Shown: one piece after another, positions 1 through 5,744 of the stretch
How the letters are laid out: each line of letters begins with the position of its first letter
How positions within the stretch are numbered: the stretch's first letter is position 1
Origin: Synergistaceae bacterium
GTDB lineage: Bacteria; Synergistota; Synergistia; Synergistales; Aminobacteriaceae
Direction of reading: 5' to 3'
Assembly: GCA_031289165.1 (NCBI GenBank)
Contig: JAITPZ010000273.1
Span: forward strand, 1 to 6,328
DNA: 6,328 nucleotides
Program-made: the position numbers and the translations under genes
The notes under the pieces: model-generated
What the model saw: the letters and a program-made list of their open reading frames with translations, nothing else
What the model was told of the DNA's origin: nothing
Databases searched by the model: none

Positions 1-1
1 C

Positions 2-70
2 CCCCGCGAGAACTACACCGCCGACAGGGCCCCGAACAGAAAAAAGACCGAAGGGAACTTCGACGATTAG
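2..70 (+). CDS. Probable 3' end of an unidentified gene (partial)
   Basis: An open frame enters at the left edge and ends at TAG (68-70). It reads as a hydrophilic tail, PRENYTADRAPNRKKTEGNF followed by two aspartates. Of its 22 sense codons, 18 end in G or C, which matches the codon bias of the clear genes in this window. The residue mix looks like a natural charged C-terminus. If real, the gene runs toward the decayed minus-strand gene that ends at 92. Only 22 residues are visible, so no family can be named, and chance openness remains possible. Confidence 0.35.
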   Translation, partial: PRENYTADRAPNRKKTEGNFDD

Positions 71-91
71 GGAAATTCAATACAGGTTGCT

Positions 92-440
92 TCAGATCAG
101 GGCTTCTTCTGTATCGACCGCGGGGGGCACTTGATTCTCCCCCGCGCCGATTTGTCCTGCGTGAAAATATCCTCCGCCGTGAGCGCACGACGGAAGACAG
201 AACTCCCTCGTCCCGCTCCAGAACGTGAAAATTCGACCCCAATAATACAGGATCCTGCGCTCGATGTTGCCCTCGTCGGCCAGGTATTCGGGACTCAATT
301 CCGTGTGGATGAGGGTCAGCTCTTCCGGTTTTACAGGGACGTCCGGAACGGCCGTGAGACAACCCGCCAGGATATCTCCGGTGTCCTCATGACCGAAAAT
401 TCTTTTGAACGCATAGTCATTCTTTCTGTATTATTGCCAC
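92..440 (-). pseudogene. Remnant of an Rpn/YhgA-like PD-(D/E)XK nuclease (transposase-associated family) gene
   Basis: A minus-strand frame open from 430 to the TGA at 94-92 encodes NDYAFKRIFGHEDTGDILAG, then ELSPEYLADEG and IERRILYYWGRIF. These match the pattern I know from the PDDEXK_2 / Rpn family: an N-terminal N-D-x-A-F-K-x-I-F-G with a D-I-L segment, and a later R-x-L-Y-Y-W-x-R helix. The frame has no usable start of its own. A GTG at 440-438, seven bases after a GGGGG Shine-Dalgarno run (452-448), opens with MAIIQK but stops at TGA 419-417; removing one base would join MAIIQK to NDYAFK. The family normally has an Asp and an E-x-Q catalytic segment, roughly 20-30 residues, between the EYLADE and ERRILYYW parts. 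Here these parts are adjacent (junction near 268-272), so the active site is gone. The part after YYWGRIF shows no family similarity, so the 3' end is probably scrambled too. Family members are often multicopy and linked to mobile DNA. The family call is fairly firm; decay is inferred. Confidence 0.68.
119..146. repeat. Perfect GC-rich 8-base inverted repeat
   Basis: CGCGGGGG (119-126) is matched by CCCCCGCG (139-146) with a 12-base loop. It lies inside the 3' part of the decayed nuclease gene and about 50 bases after the stop of the left-edge plus-strand gene. It could act as a transcription stop for that gene, but no T-run follows on either strand. A chance GC-rich pairing is also possible. 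Confidence 0.3.
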
Positions 441-532
441 CGCGAATCCCCCTGCTTTTCCTGGGGTTATAACATCGAGGCGGGCTGAAAGTAACCGCCC
501 GAAGGGAAGCCCTCGCTCCCGCGTTTAGCGTC

Positions 533-571
533 AACCCCGCTGCGGCATCGCAGTGTGCCGGGAGCGGGGTT
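533..571 (-). terminator. Stem-loop directly after the tsaD stop codon
   Basis: On the minus-strand transcript, the last base of the tsaD TGA begins the hairpin. The outer stem is AACCCCGCT (563-571 read in reverse complement) paired with AGCGGGGTT (541-533). The inner stem is CGGCA (560-556) with TGCCG (547-543), with a small 2x1 internal loop between and an 8-base apical loop, giving about 14 base pairs in all. No U-rich tract follows, so this is either a non-canonical intrinsic terminator or an RNA 3'-end stabilising structure. The position immediately behind the stop favours a 3'-end role. The rest of the gap, 441-570, holds no gene that I can support. Confidence 0.5.
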
Positions 572-1587
572 CACACGGCGAACTCCAGCGACGGGTCGGG
601 CGTAAGGTCCTCGGGGCTGCGAGCGCCTCGTTGCCAGGCGTTGTATCCGGCCATGGCGATCATGACGGCGTTGTCGGTGCAGCGCGAGGGTTGCGGCAGC
701 CAGGCCCTCCATCGTCGATCCTCCCGAAGGGCTCTGCGCAGGGCGCTGTTGGCCGCGACGCCGCCCGAGGCGGTCACGTTTTCGATGCCGGTTTGCCGGA
801 CGGCCATGGCGAGCTTGGCGATCAGCGCCTCGACGACGGCGTGCTGGAACGACGCGCAGAGGTCGACAATGTGCAGTATGTCGGTTGGCGGGTTCGCTTC
901 CCTCATTTTTTTGACCTGCCACAGCAGGGCGGTCTTGAGCCCGCTGAAGCTGAACTCGACCCTGTCGGTACGCTTCAGGGGAACCGGAAAGTCGAACGCC
1001 TTCGGATTTCCGGTCGCCGCCAGCCTGTCGATCTCGGGGCCGCCGGGGTAGGGGAGTCCCATCAGTTTCGCCGCCTTGTCGAAGGCCTCGCCCGCGGCGT
1101 CATCGCGCGTTCCCCCCAGAAGGGCGTAACGCCCGAAGGCGTCGACGCGGATGATCTCCGTATGGCCGCCGGAGACGATCAGGGAGAGGAAGGGCGGGGC
1201 CAGCTCATCGGCCTCGAGCAGGGGCGCGAACATGTGGCCCTCCAGGTGGTTGACGCCGAGGACCGGAACCTCCCAGGCCCGGGACAGCGCGCGCGCCGCC
1301 AGGACCCCGACCATGAGGGACCCCATCAGTCCAGGGCCGCGGGTGACGGCGATGAGGTTCAGGTCTTTGCCCTCGATGCCGGCCTCCCTCAGAGCCGCGT
1401 CGATCAGGGGCAGAAGGCTTTCCAGGTGTCTGCGCGCGGCGAATTCGGGAATGACGCCGCCGAATCGCGCGTGGTCACGAATCTGGCTGGACAAAAGCTC
1501 CGCCGCGACCTCGCGCTCCCCGCGCAGGACGGAGACGGCGGTGTCGTCACAGCTCGTCTCGATACCCAGAGTGTAAAAGACGCTCAC
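571..1587 (-). CDS. tsaD: tRNA N6-adenosine threonylcarbamoyltransferase TsaD
   Basis: TsaD transfers the threonylcarbamoyl group from threonylcarbamoyl-AMP to A37 of tRNAs that read ANN codons (t6A), working in the cytoplasm with TsaB and TsaE. The 338-residue length is normal for the family. Visible motifs are the N-terminal ASKHA-fold segment GIETSCDDT (8-16), the metal-binding NHLEGH with H114 and H118, and the nucleotide-site segments SGGHTEI (139-145), FSFSGLKTA (212-220) and SGGVAAN (274-280). The third metal ligand, D305, is in CTDNAVMIA. No key residue is missing. The start is GTG (1587-1585), which overlaps the TGA of the upstream secreted-protein gene as GTGA. It gives the exact family N-terminus; a weak GAGG lies about ten bases upstream, so translation is probably coupled to the upstream gene. 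No tsaB or tsaE is visible in the window. The identification is very secure. Confidence 0.98.
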   Translation of the reverse strand: MSVFYTLGIETSCDDTAVSVLRGEREVAAELLSSQIRDHARFGGVIPEFAARRHLESLLPLIDAALREAGIEGKDLNLIAVTRGPGLMGSLMVGVLAARALSRAWEVPVLGVNHLEGHMFAPLLEADELAPPFLSLIVSGGHTEIIRVDAFGRYALLGGTRDDAAGEAFDKAAKLMGLPYPGGPEIDRLAATGNPKAFDFPVPLKRTDRVEFSFSGLKTALLWQVKKMREANPPTDILHIVDLCASFQHAVVEALIAKLAMAVRQTGIENVTASGGVAANSALRRALREDRRWRAWLPQPSRCTDNAVMIAMAGYNAWQRGARSPEDLTPDPSLEFAV

Positions 1588-2186
1588 CGGCGGGGCGCCT
1601 CAAGGGTCGCGGCGTCGTCGCCGTATCGAATTTCTACGGCTCGCCCGGGTTTCAGCGCGGGGACGCGGACGGCGATCAATCCCTCGGTTTCCGGGGGCAG
1701 CTCTCCCGCCTCCCAATACTCGCTCTTCGTCAGAATGTCGTCCGCTGTGACCGCGTATCCATCGACGACGAGCTTCGTCGGGTCGAAATCCCAGCGCTTG
1801 ATAGCCCTGTAGTTCAGCACGAGGATATCGCGCCCCTTCAATTTCTCCAGCGTTTCCTTTCTGTTGCTGAAGTAATAGCCGAGGTTCGTGATGACCCACT
1901 CGTCCACGTTCCGATCGGTGTTCAGCTCGCGGGAAAGACGACGTTCGAGCCACGTGACGCGCAGCTCGGCCCGGGCGTTGAGGATCAGGTTATCCCCGAG
2001 GCTCTGTCCCTCGATCCACAGCGTCGCCGTTCGGGCGTCGAGGCGCCTCTGCCAGGCTTCGGACACCATCTCCGCGCGTGCGCCCGTCGCCGTAAGGCAG
2101 AATACCGTAACGCAGAGCGCCATAATGAGCAAATGCGCGAACCGCGCAGGTTTCCGGAGCGGCGTTTTCGTATGCGTGTCTTTCAT
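1584..2186 (-). CDS. Putative secreted (periplasmic) protein of unknown function
   Basis: This 200-residue product is not one I recognise. It starts at ATG 2186-2184, with GGAGG (2199-2195) eight bases upstream. The N-terminus is a typical Sec signal peptide: Lys/Arg-rich residues 2-15, a hydrophobic core at about 18-33, and a signal peptidase I-type ARA-E site after residue 38. A cysteine lies in the core, but no proper lipobox surrounds it. The mature part of about 162 residues is mixed charged and hydrophobic with no further membrane segment. It includes an acidic/basic helical stretch (ELRVTWLERRLSRELN, 74-89), a conserved-looking NLGYYF (101-106), and a C-terminal half suggesting beta strands (ILVLNYRAIKRW, VDGYAVTADDIL, GLIAVRVPALKPGRAVEIRY). 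This could be a small beta-rich domain such as an assembly or chaperone-like module, but that is guesswork. It overlaps tsaD by four bases and probably shares its transcript. Confidence 0.85.
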   Translation of the reverse strand: MKDTHTKTPLRKPARFAHLLIMALCVTVFCLTATGARAEMVSEAWQRRLDARTATLWIEGQSLGDNLILNARAELRVTWLERRLSRELNTDRNVDEWVITNLGYYFSNRKETLEKLKGRDILVLNYRAIKRWDFDPTKLVVDGYAVTADDILTKSEYWEAGELPPETEGLIAVRVPALKPGRAVEIRYGDDAATLEAPRR

Positions 2187-2295
2187 TTCGATATCCTCCG
2201 AGTCTCTTTCCAGGGTGTCGCGGCCCCCGACTCCAATTATTGGCTTAAGTTGTTGACATTACTTTATTAAGTGTTTTTCTGCGGGGAATTTTTAT
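2187..2295 (-). promoter_or_regulatory. AT-rich gap with candidate promoter and 11-base palindrome upstream of the secreted-protein/tsaD pair
   Basis: The 109 bases between the murJ stop and the secreted-protein start include the most AT-rich stretch of the window (about 2233-2310). On the minus strand a hexamer AATAAT (2241-2236), one mismatch from TATAAT, lies about 50 bases before the ATG. It sits inside the palindrome CCAATTATTGG (2233-2243), which could be an operator. The matching -35 is poor (AAGTAA or similar). A second small palindrome, ACTT-TATT-AAGT, lies at 2261-2272. No GC-rich terminator hairpin follows murJ, so read-through from murJ into the secreted-protein gene is also possible. 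Confidence 0.3.
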
Positions 2296-3831
2296 TTATT
2301 TGAAAAAAGCCGCCTCCCTGATCCATTGCCATTCGTCGAATTTCAGAGCCAGAGTGACCGCCGCGTAGACGCCTGCGCCCGTCAGCATGGCGCCGAGGCA
2401 CCAGCCCACCCGCGCCGGCAGGCCCGCGTGAATATTGTAGGGCAAAAAGGCGCCCCAAAGGTACAGAGCCAGCGCCATCAGGGTGAGCGCGGCGACGGTC
2501 CTGCACGCCCAGCTTTTCGAGGCGATCCGCAGGGGATGCTCGATTTTCTTCCCGATGAGGCGGAGCCCCAGCAGCCCCGAGAGGGTGAACGCTACGCTGG
2601 GGGCCAGCGCCAGGCCGCCGTATCCCATTGGAAACATGAGAAGCAGGGACAGAACGGCGGTGCAGGCGACGCTGAAAAGAGTCGTGATGAAGGCGCCCCG
2701 GGGCATGGAGAGCGCGTAGAGTCCGCGCATCACCACGGTGGAACAGGCCATGCCGGGAAGGCCCAGGACGCTCAACGTGAGGGCCCGGGACGTCGCCCTC
2801 CACGCCCCTTCTCCAAAGGCGCCCCGGACGAAGGTCACGTGCACGAAGGGCTCGGAAATCATGATGAGCCCCACGGTGGCGGGCAGGACGATGAAGAGGG
2901 CGAAGCGAAGCGCCGTGCCGATCGTCGAGGCGAACTGCGAGGGCTCCTTCGCGCGTGAGAGCTGCGGCAGCACGGCCTGCGATATCGCGATGACGAAAAG
3001 CCCCAGCGGAAGCTGCAGGATGCGGTTCGCGTAGTTCAGGACGGAGATGCTGCCCTCCTCCAGAAAGGAACCAAGCATCCGGCTGACGACAGGGTTGACC
3101 TGGTTCAGGGACAGCCCCGCGGCGTAGGGAAGGAAAAGCAGCATCATCCTTCGCAGGTCGCCGTCGGAAAAATCGGGACGCTCGGGGACGAGCGGGGCTC
3201 CGATGCGCCGCGCCCAAAACCACTGGCTCAGAAAGTGCACGCCGCCGCCGAGCAGCACGGAGACCGCCAGGCCATGAATGCCGAGCCGGCGGACCAGAAG
3301 GGGCGCGCTGACGATGAAGATCAGGTTGCTGAAGGCCGGGGCCAGCGCGGGAAGGAAAAAGGATCCCAGGCTGTTCAGGACGCCCATGGTCAGGGCGGCC
3401 ATGGAGATCAGGAACAGAAACGGAAACATCCACCGCGTCAGACTTGTCGCCAGCAGGGACGTCTCCGCGTCGAAACCGGGGGCCATAATGAAGGTCAGCA
3501 GGGGAGCGCCGGCGATGCCGAGGAGCGTCACGGCGAGAGATGCCAGGATCAGGACGCCCATCGCCTGTCGGGCGAGCGAGAGGGCGCGCGCGGAGCTTTC
3601 GAGAAGGGCTTTCGAAAAGACGGGGACGAACGCCGCGGAAAGTGCCCCCTCCGCCACGAGCTGGCGCGCCAGGTTGGCGAGGGTGTAGGCGACGTTGAAG
3701 GCGTCGAGCCGTCCCGAGGCCCCAAAAAACGCGGCCGTGACCATCTCTCGCGCGAGCCCGAGAACGCGGCTCACGAGGGTTCCCATCATCATCAGCAGAG
3801 CATGGCGCACCATGCGCGAAGATTCCTGCAC
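2296..3831 (-). CDS. murJ: Lipid II flippase MurJ (MviN family)
   Basis: MurJ moves lipid II, the undecaprenyl-linked peptidoglycan precursor, from the inner to the outer face of the cytoplasmic membrane. The product has 511 residues and about 14 hydrophobic segments, which is usual for this MOP-superfamily protein. Family signatures seen are SRVLGLARE (21-29), FGASGRLDAFNVAY (36-49) and LARQLVAEGALSAAFVPVF (54-72). The charged residues of the central cavity are present: R22 and R28, D43, R56, and R270 in NYANRILQLPLG; I align these with E. coli R18, R24, D39, R52 and R270. The start is GTG (3831-3829), supported by GGAGGGG (3844-3838) six bases upstream; an in-frame ATG at 3813 lacks such a site. 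It is transcribed divergently from hycI. The stop at 2298-2296 lies 109 bases before the next gene on the strand. Identification is very secure. Confidence 0.97.
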   Translation of the reverse strand: MQESSRMVRHALLMMMGTLVSRVLGLAREMVTAAFFGASGRLDAFNVAYTLANLARQLVAEGALSAAFVPVFSKALLESSARALSLARQAMGVLILASLAVTLLGIAGAPLLTFIMAPGFDAETSLLATSLTRWMFPFLFLISMAALTMGVLNSLGSFFLPALAPAFSNLIFIVSAPLLVRRLGIHGLAVSVLLGGGVHFLSQWFWARRIGAPLVPERPDFSDGDLRRMMLLFLPYAAGLSLNQVNPVVSRMLGSFLEEGSISVLNYANRILQLPLGLFVIAISQAVLPQLSRAKEPSQFASTIGTALRFALFIVLPATVGLIMISEPFVHVTFVRGAFGEGAWRATSRALTLSVLGLPGMACSTVVMRGLYALSMPRGAFITTLFSVACTAVLSLLLMFPMGYGGLALAPSVAFTLSGLLGLRLIGKKIEHPLRIASKSWACRTVAALTLMALALYLWGAFLPYNIHAGLPARVGWCLGAMLTGAGVYAAVTLALKFDEWQWIREAAFFK

Positions 3832-3863
3832 TCTCGGCCCCTCCGGTGAATCGTTTTCATACG

Positions 3864-3891
3864 GTCCCTAATGATACACTAATTTAGGGAC
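3864..3891. promoter_or_regulatory. Divergent promoter region with a perfect inverted repeat, murJ/hycI
   Basis: GTCCCTAA (3864-3871) and TTAGGGAC (3884-3891) form a perfect 8-base inverted repeat around a 12-base centre, within the 75-base gap between the two divergent genes. The centre holds candidate -10 elements for both strands. On plus, TACACT (3875-3880) has a TG one base before it, an extended -10 that could do without a strong -35. On minus, TATCAT (3876-3871) is one mismatch from consensus. Neither has a convincing -35. A repressor or activator dimer bound here could affect both genes; a role as a 5' leader hairpin is also possible. The inverted repeat is certain, the promoter roles are inferred. 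Confidence 0.4.
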
Positions 3892-3906
3892 TGGAGGTTT
3901 ACGGAT

Positions 3907-4392
3907 TTGAACGCAAAAATGGACGCGAAAACGGATGAACGAACGAACGAGCTTCTAATATGGTGCGCGGGTAACGTCCTTTTGGGGGATGACGCAGCGG
4001 GGTGCACCGTGGCGGAGCTGTTGCGCGCCGCGGGAAAAAAGGGCGTCGTCGACTGCGGAACGACGCCGGAAAACCATGTGGCGACGCTGCGCGGGAACCC
4101 GCCCGTCGTGCTTCTGATCGTGGACGCGGCGGACATGGGGCTCAGAGCCGGGGAGATCCGCCTGCTGCCCCTCGAAAAAATGGAGGCGGTTGCGGATTCC
4201 TCGCACGGCATTCCGCTGTCGCTTCTGCTGGAACCCTTCATGACGGTGATGGAAATCGTCGCGCTGGGCATCCAGCCCGCGTCTCTCCGTCCGGGCGCGC
4301 CCCTGTCCGGCGCGGTGGATGAGGCGGTGCGCCGCGTCGCGGATTTGATTTTGACGGACAGATGGAGAGAGACAGAAATATTGGGGGCCTGA
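3907..4392 (+). CDS. hycI: Hydrogenase maturation protease, HycI type
   Basis: HycI-type endopeptidases cut a short C-terminal tail from the large subunit of group 4 [NiFe] hydrogenases (such as HycE) after nickel insertion, which lets the active site close. The 161-residue product matches E. coli HycI as I remember it through its length: GNVLLGDDAAG (22-32), TTPENH (52-57), LLIVDAADMGLRAGEIRLLP (69-88), SSHGIPL (98-104) and LGIQP (120-124). The residues that should contact nickel are present: D29, D73 and H100. The start is taken as TTG 3907, because GGAGG (3893-3897) lies nine bases upstream; the ATG at 3919 would be 21 bases from it. The N-terminus is about 13-15 residues longer than in E. 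coli and includes three tandem GAAC units (3937-3950). No hydrogenase subunit or hyp gene is in the window. The gene converges with the membrane-protein gene at 4463. Confidence 0.92.
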   Translation: MNAKMDAKTDERTNELLIWCAGNVLLGDDAAGCTVAELLRAAGKKGVVDCGTTPENHVATLRGNPPVVLLIVDAADMGLRAGEIRLLPLEKMEAVADSSHGIPLSLLLEPFMTVMEIVALGIQPASLRPGAPLSGAVDEAVRRVADLILTDRWRETEILGA

Positions 4393-4409
4393 CGTCGTTT
4401 CCCTCGCCC

Positions 4410-4460
4410 CCCGGCCTCCTCTCCCTCCGGCCTCCTCTCCCTCCGGGAGAGGAGGCCGGG
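4410..4460. repeat. Tandem 16-base duplication plus its reverse complement; possible bidirectional terminator
   Basis: The unit CCGGCCTCCTCTCCCT occurs twice back to back (4411-4426, 4427-4442) and is followed by GGGAGAGGAGGCCGG (4445-4459). The right arm can pair perfectly with the nearer copy (4427-4441, 15 base pairs, 3-base loop) or with the farther one (4410-4425, 16 base pairs with 4445-4460, 19-base loop). It sits between the converging stops of hycI and the membrane-protein gene, where a two-way terminator is expected. No T-run follows on either strand, so it may instead be a dispersed palindromic (REP-like) element that has duplicated one arm. Confidence 0.6.
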
Positions 4461-4462
4461 TC

Positions 4463-5686
4463 TCAACCTAAAATTCTGACGAAAAGCTCGGCCACGAGAA
4501 TCGAGGCGATCATGACGGTGACGAAGCCCCCGATCAGCATCTGAGGCAGCATCTGCCGCACGAGAAAATCGTATTCGTCGAAGGAGGATGAGAGGTGGCG
4601 CGCGGCCTCGTCGACGAGAAGGAAATTGGGGGGGAAGCCGAAGAGCGCCGTCAGGGAAAGCGCCACGGCCATGGGGACGGATGACCCGAAGAAGCGTCCC
4701 GCGGCGGCGGAAAAACAGACGAGCCCGGTCGTCCCCACCCCTATGGTGACGACCAGCGCCGGGATGGAGGACAGGACCATTTCCGGCGTTGCGCCCGACA
4801 GAAAGCCCATGACGTACGCCGTGATGACGATGACGAGAAAGCCGAAGGCCCCCGTGCGCGCCATTGGTCGGCGATCCAGGATGCCGACATGGGTCGCCAG
4901 GCACCCGAACAGGAAACAGAGCACCAGAGGATGCGGGGTGTACGCCGAAAGAACGGGCAGCGTATGCTCCAGCGCCGTTTTCATCAGGGCGCTGGTTCCC
5001 TCGGCGGCGAGGGCCACAGCGGAGGTCACGGCGATGCGGGTGAAGGGCGCCGTATTGATGAAGCTGTTCTGGAGTTTTGCGAAAAGGGGAAGGGTCTCCT
5101 TCTCCTCGTTTTCATCCGGAAGAACCCGCAGCAGTTCGGGGTCGGTCTGCCGGATGTCCAGAAGACGGCGTCCCTCCATTCGAAGGCACCACGCCGCCAG
5201 GGGGCATCCGACGAACCCCTGGAAGATGTAGATGACGGTAGCGAGGACGGCAAGGCTGGAAAACCCCCGTTCGGCGGCGGCCTGAGCCATCATCGACGCG
5301 GCGACGGGGCCTCCCGTCAGGGGGGGCGTCGCCACGACGACGGTCTCCCAGTCGATCATCATGCGTCCGAAGATCAGCAGGAACGCGACCATCCCCGCGA
5401 GGCCGGTGGTCGCGATGACGATGGAACGCCACTCCGCCAGCAGGCGGCGAACGCTGACCATGCTGCCCATCCAGACAACCATGAGCGACATGGCGAAGTA
5501 AGCCAGGGGCGCGCCGAGTCCCACCTTTTCCACGATGTCGACGGGCAGCGTCCCCGACCAGTAGCCGATCAGAAAAAGGAGGGAGATGACGAAAACCGAC
5601 GGCAGAACCCCCCCCGTCTTTGTTGAAACCAGGTCCCCCAGAGCCAGAAAGATGATGACGACGCAAAAACCTCCGAAAAGAAGCAT
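4463..5686 (-). CDS. Multi-spanning membrane protein, putative GltS/CitS-like transporter
   Basis: This 407-residue integral membrane protein has about 10-12 hydrophobic segments in two halves, separated by a charged cytoplasmic-type loop at about 168-212 (EGRRLLDIRQTDPELL and DENEEKE). The first half carries TPPLTGGPVAAS (120-131) after a hydrophobic run. The second carries IGVGTTGLVCFSAAAGRF (315-332) at the equivalent place. Paired glycine-rich, small-residue loops in two halves resemble the re-entrant loops of the inverted-repeat Na+/glutamate (GltS) and 2-hydroxycarboxylate (CitS) transporters, so a sodium-coupled carrier of an organic anion or amino acid is my best guess. It lacks an exact family signature that I can name, and the substrate is unknown. 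The start ATG 5686-5684 has a strong GGAGG (5696-5692) five bases upstream. It lies 58 bases after the RpiR-family regulator in the same direction, suggesting co-transcription and control by it. Confidence 0.88.
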   Translation of the reverse strand: MLLFGGFCVVIIFLALGDLVSTKTGGVLPSVFVISLLFLIGYWSGTLPVDIVEKVGLGAPLAYFAMSLMVVWMGSMVSVRRLLAEWRSIVIATTGLAGMVAFLLIFGRMMIDWETVVVATPPLTGGPVAASMMAQAAAERGFSSLAVLATVIYIFQGFVGCPLAAWCLRMEGRRLLDIRQTDPELLRVLPDENEEKETLPLFAKLQNSFINTAPFTRIAVTSAVALAAEGTSALMKTALEHTLPVLSAYTPHPLVLCFLFGCLATHVGILDRRPMARTGAFGFLVIVITAYVMGFLSGATPEMVLSSIPALVVTIGVGTTGLVCFSAAAGRFFGSSVPMAVALSLTALFGFPPNFLLVDEAARHLSSSFDEYDFLVRQMLPQMLIGGFVTVMIASILVAELFVRILG

Positions 5687-5744
5687 CTTCCCCTCCTTCC
5701 AATCCCGACTATCCCCCGGATTTCCGATACGCTTCGGACGCCCC

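Noticed and set aside
131..472. A 113-codon plus-strand frame over the decayed nuclease gene
   Set aside because: The opposite strand carries recognisable Rpn-family segments across the same bases, while this frame shows no motif and no ribosome site before its TTG start.
553..1812. A 419-codon open frame on the plus strand opposite tsaD
   Set aside because: It overlaps tsaD and part of the secreted-protein gene on the other strand, its product has low-complexity Arg/Gly/Asp/Gln-rich composition, and it shows no family motif. It is a by-product of the high GC content.
2253..2281. A perfect TTGACA (2253-2258) on the plus strand, suggesting a promoter antisense to murJ
   Set aside because: No -10-like hexamer lies 16-18 bases downstream (TTTCTG or similar), and TTTATT is too close. 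It is kept as a chance match in AT-rich DNA.
2267..3433. A 388-codon minus-strand frame overlapping murJ, and a similar plus-strand frame at 2326-2958
   Set aside because: Both are out of phase with the certain murJ frame and give Arg/Pro/Gly/His-rich products typical of shadow frames.
4410..4460. The tandem 16-base units as a CRISPR-like array
   Set aside because: There are only two copies with no spacer between them and an immediate inverted copy, which fits a palindromic element or terminator.
3879..4904. A 341-codon minus-strand frame spanning hycI and the end of the transporter gene
   Set aside because: It crosses two real genes and the hairpin between them, and its composition (Arg, Ser, Pro rich) and lack of motifs mark it as a shadow.
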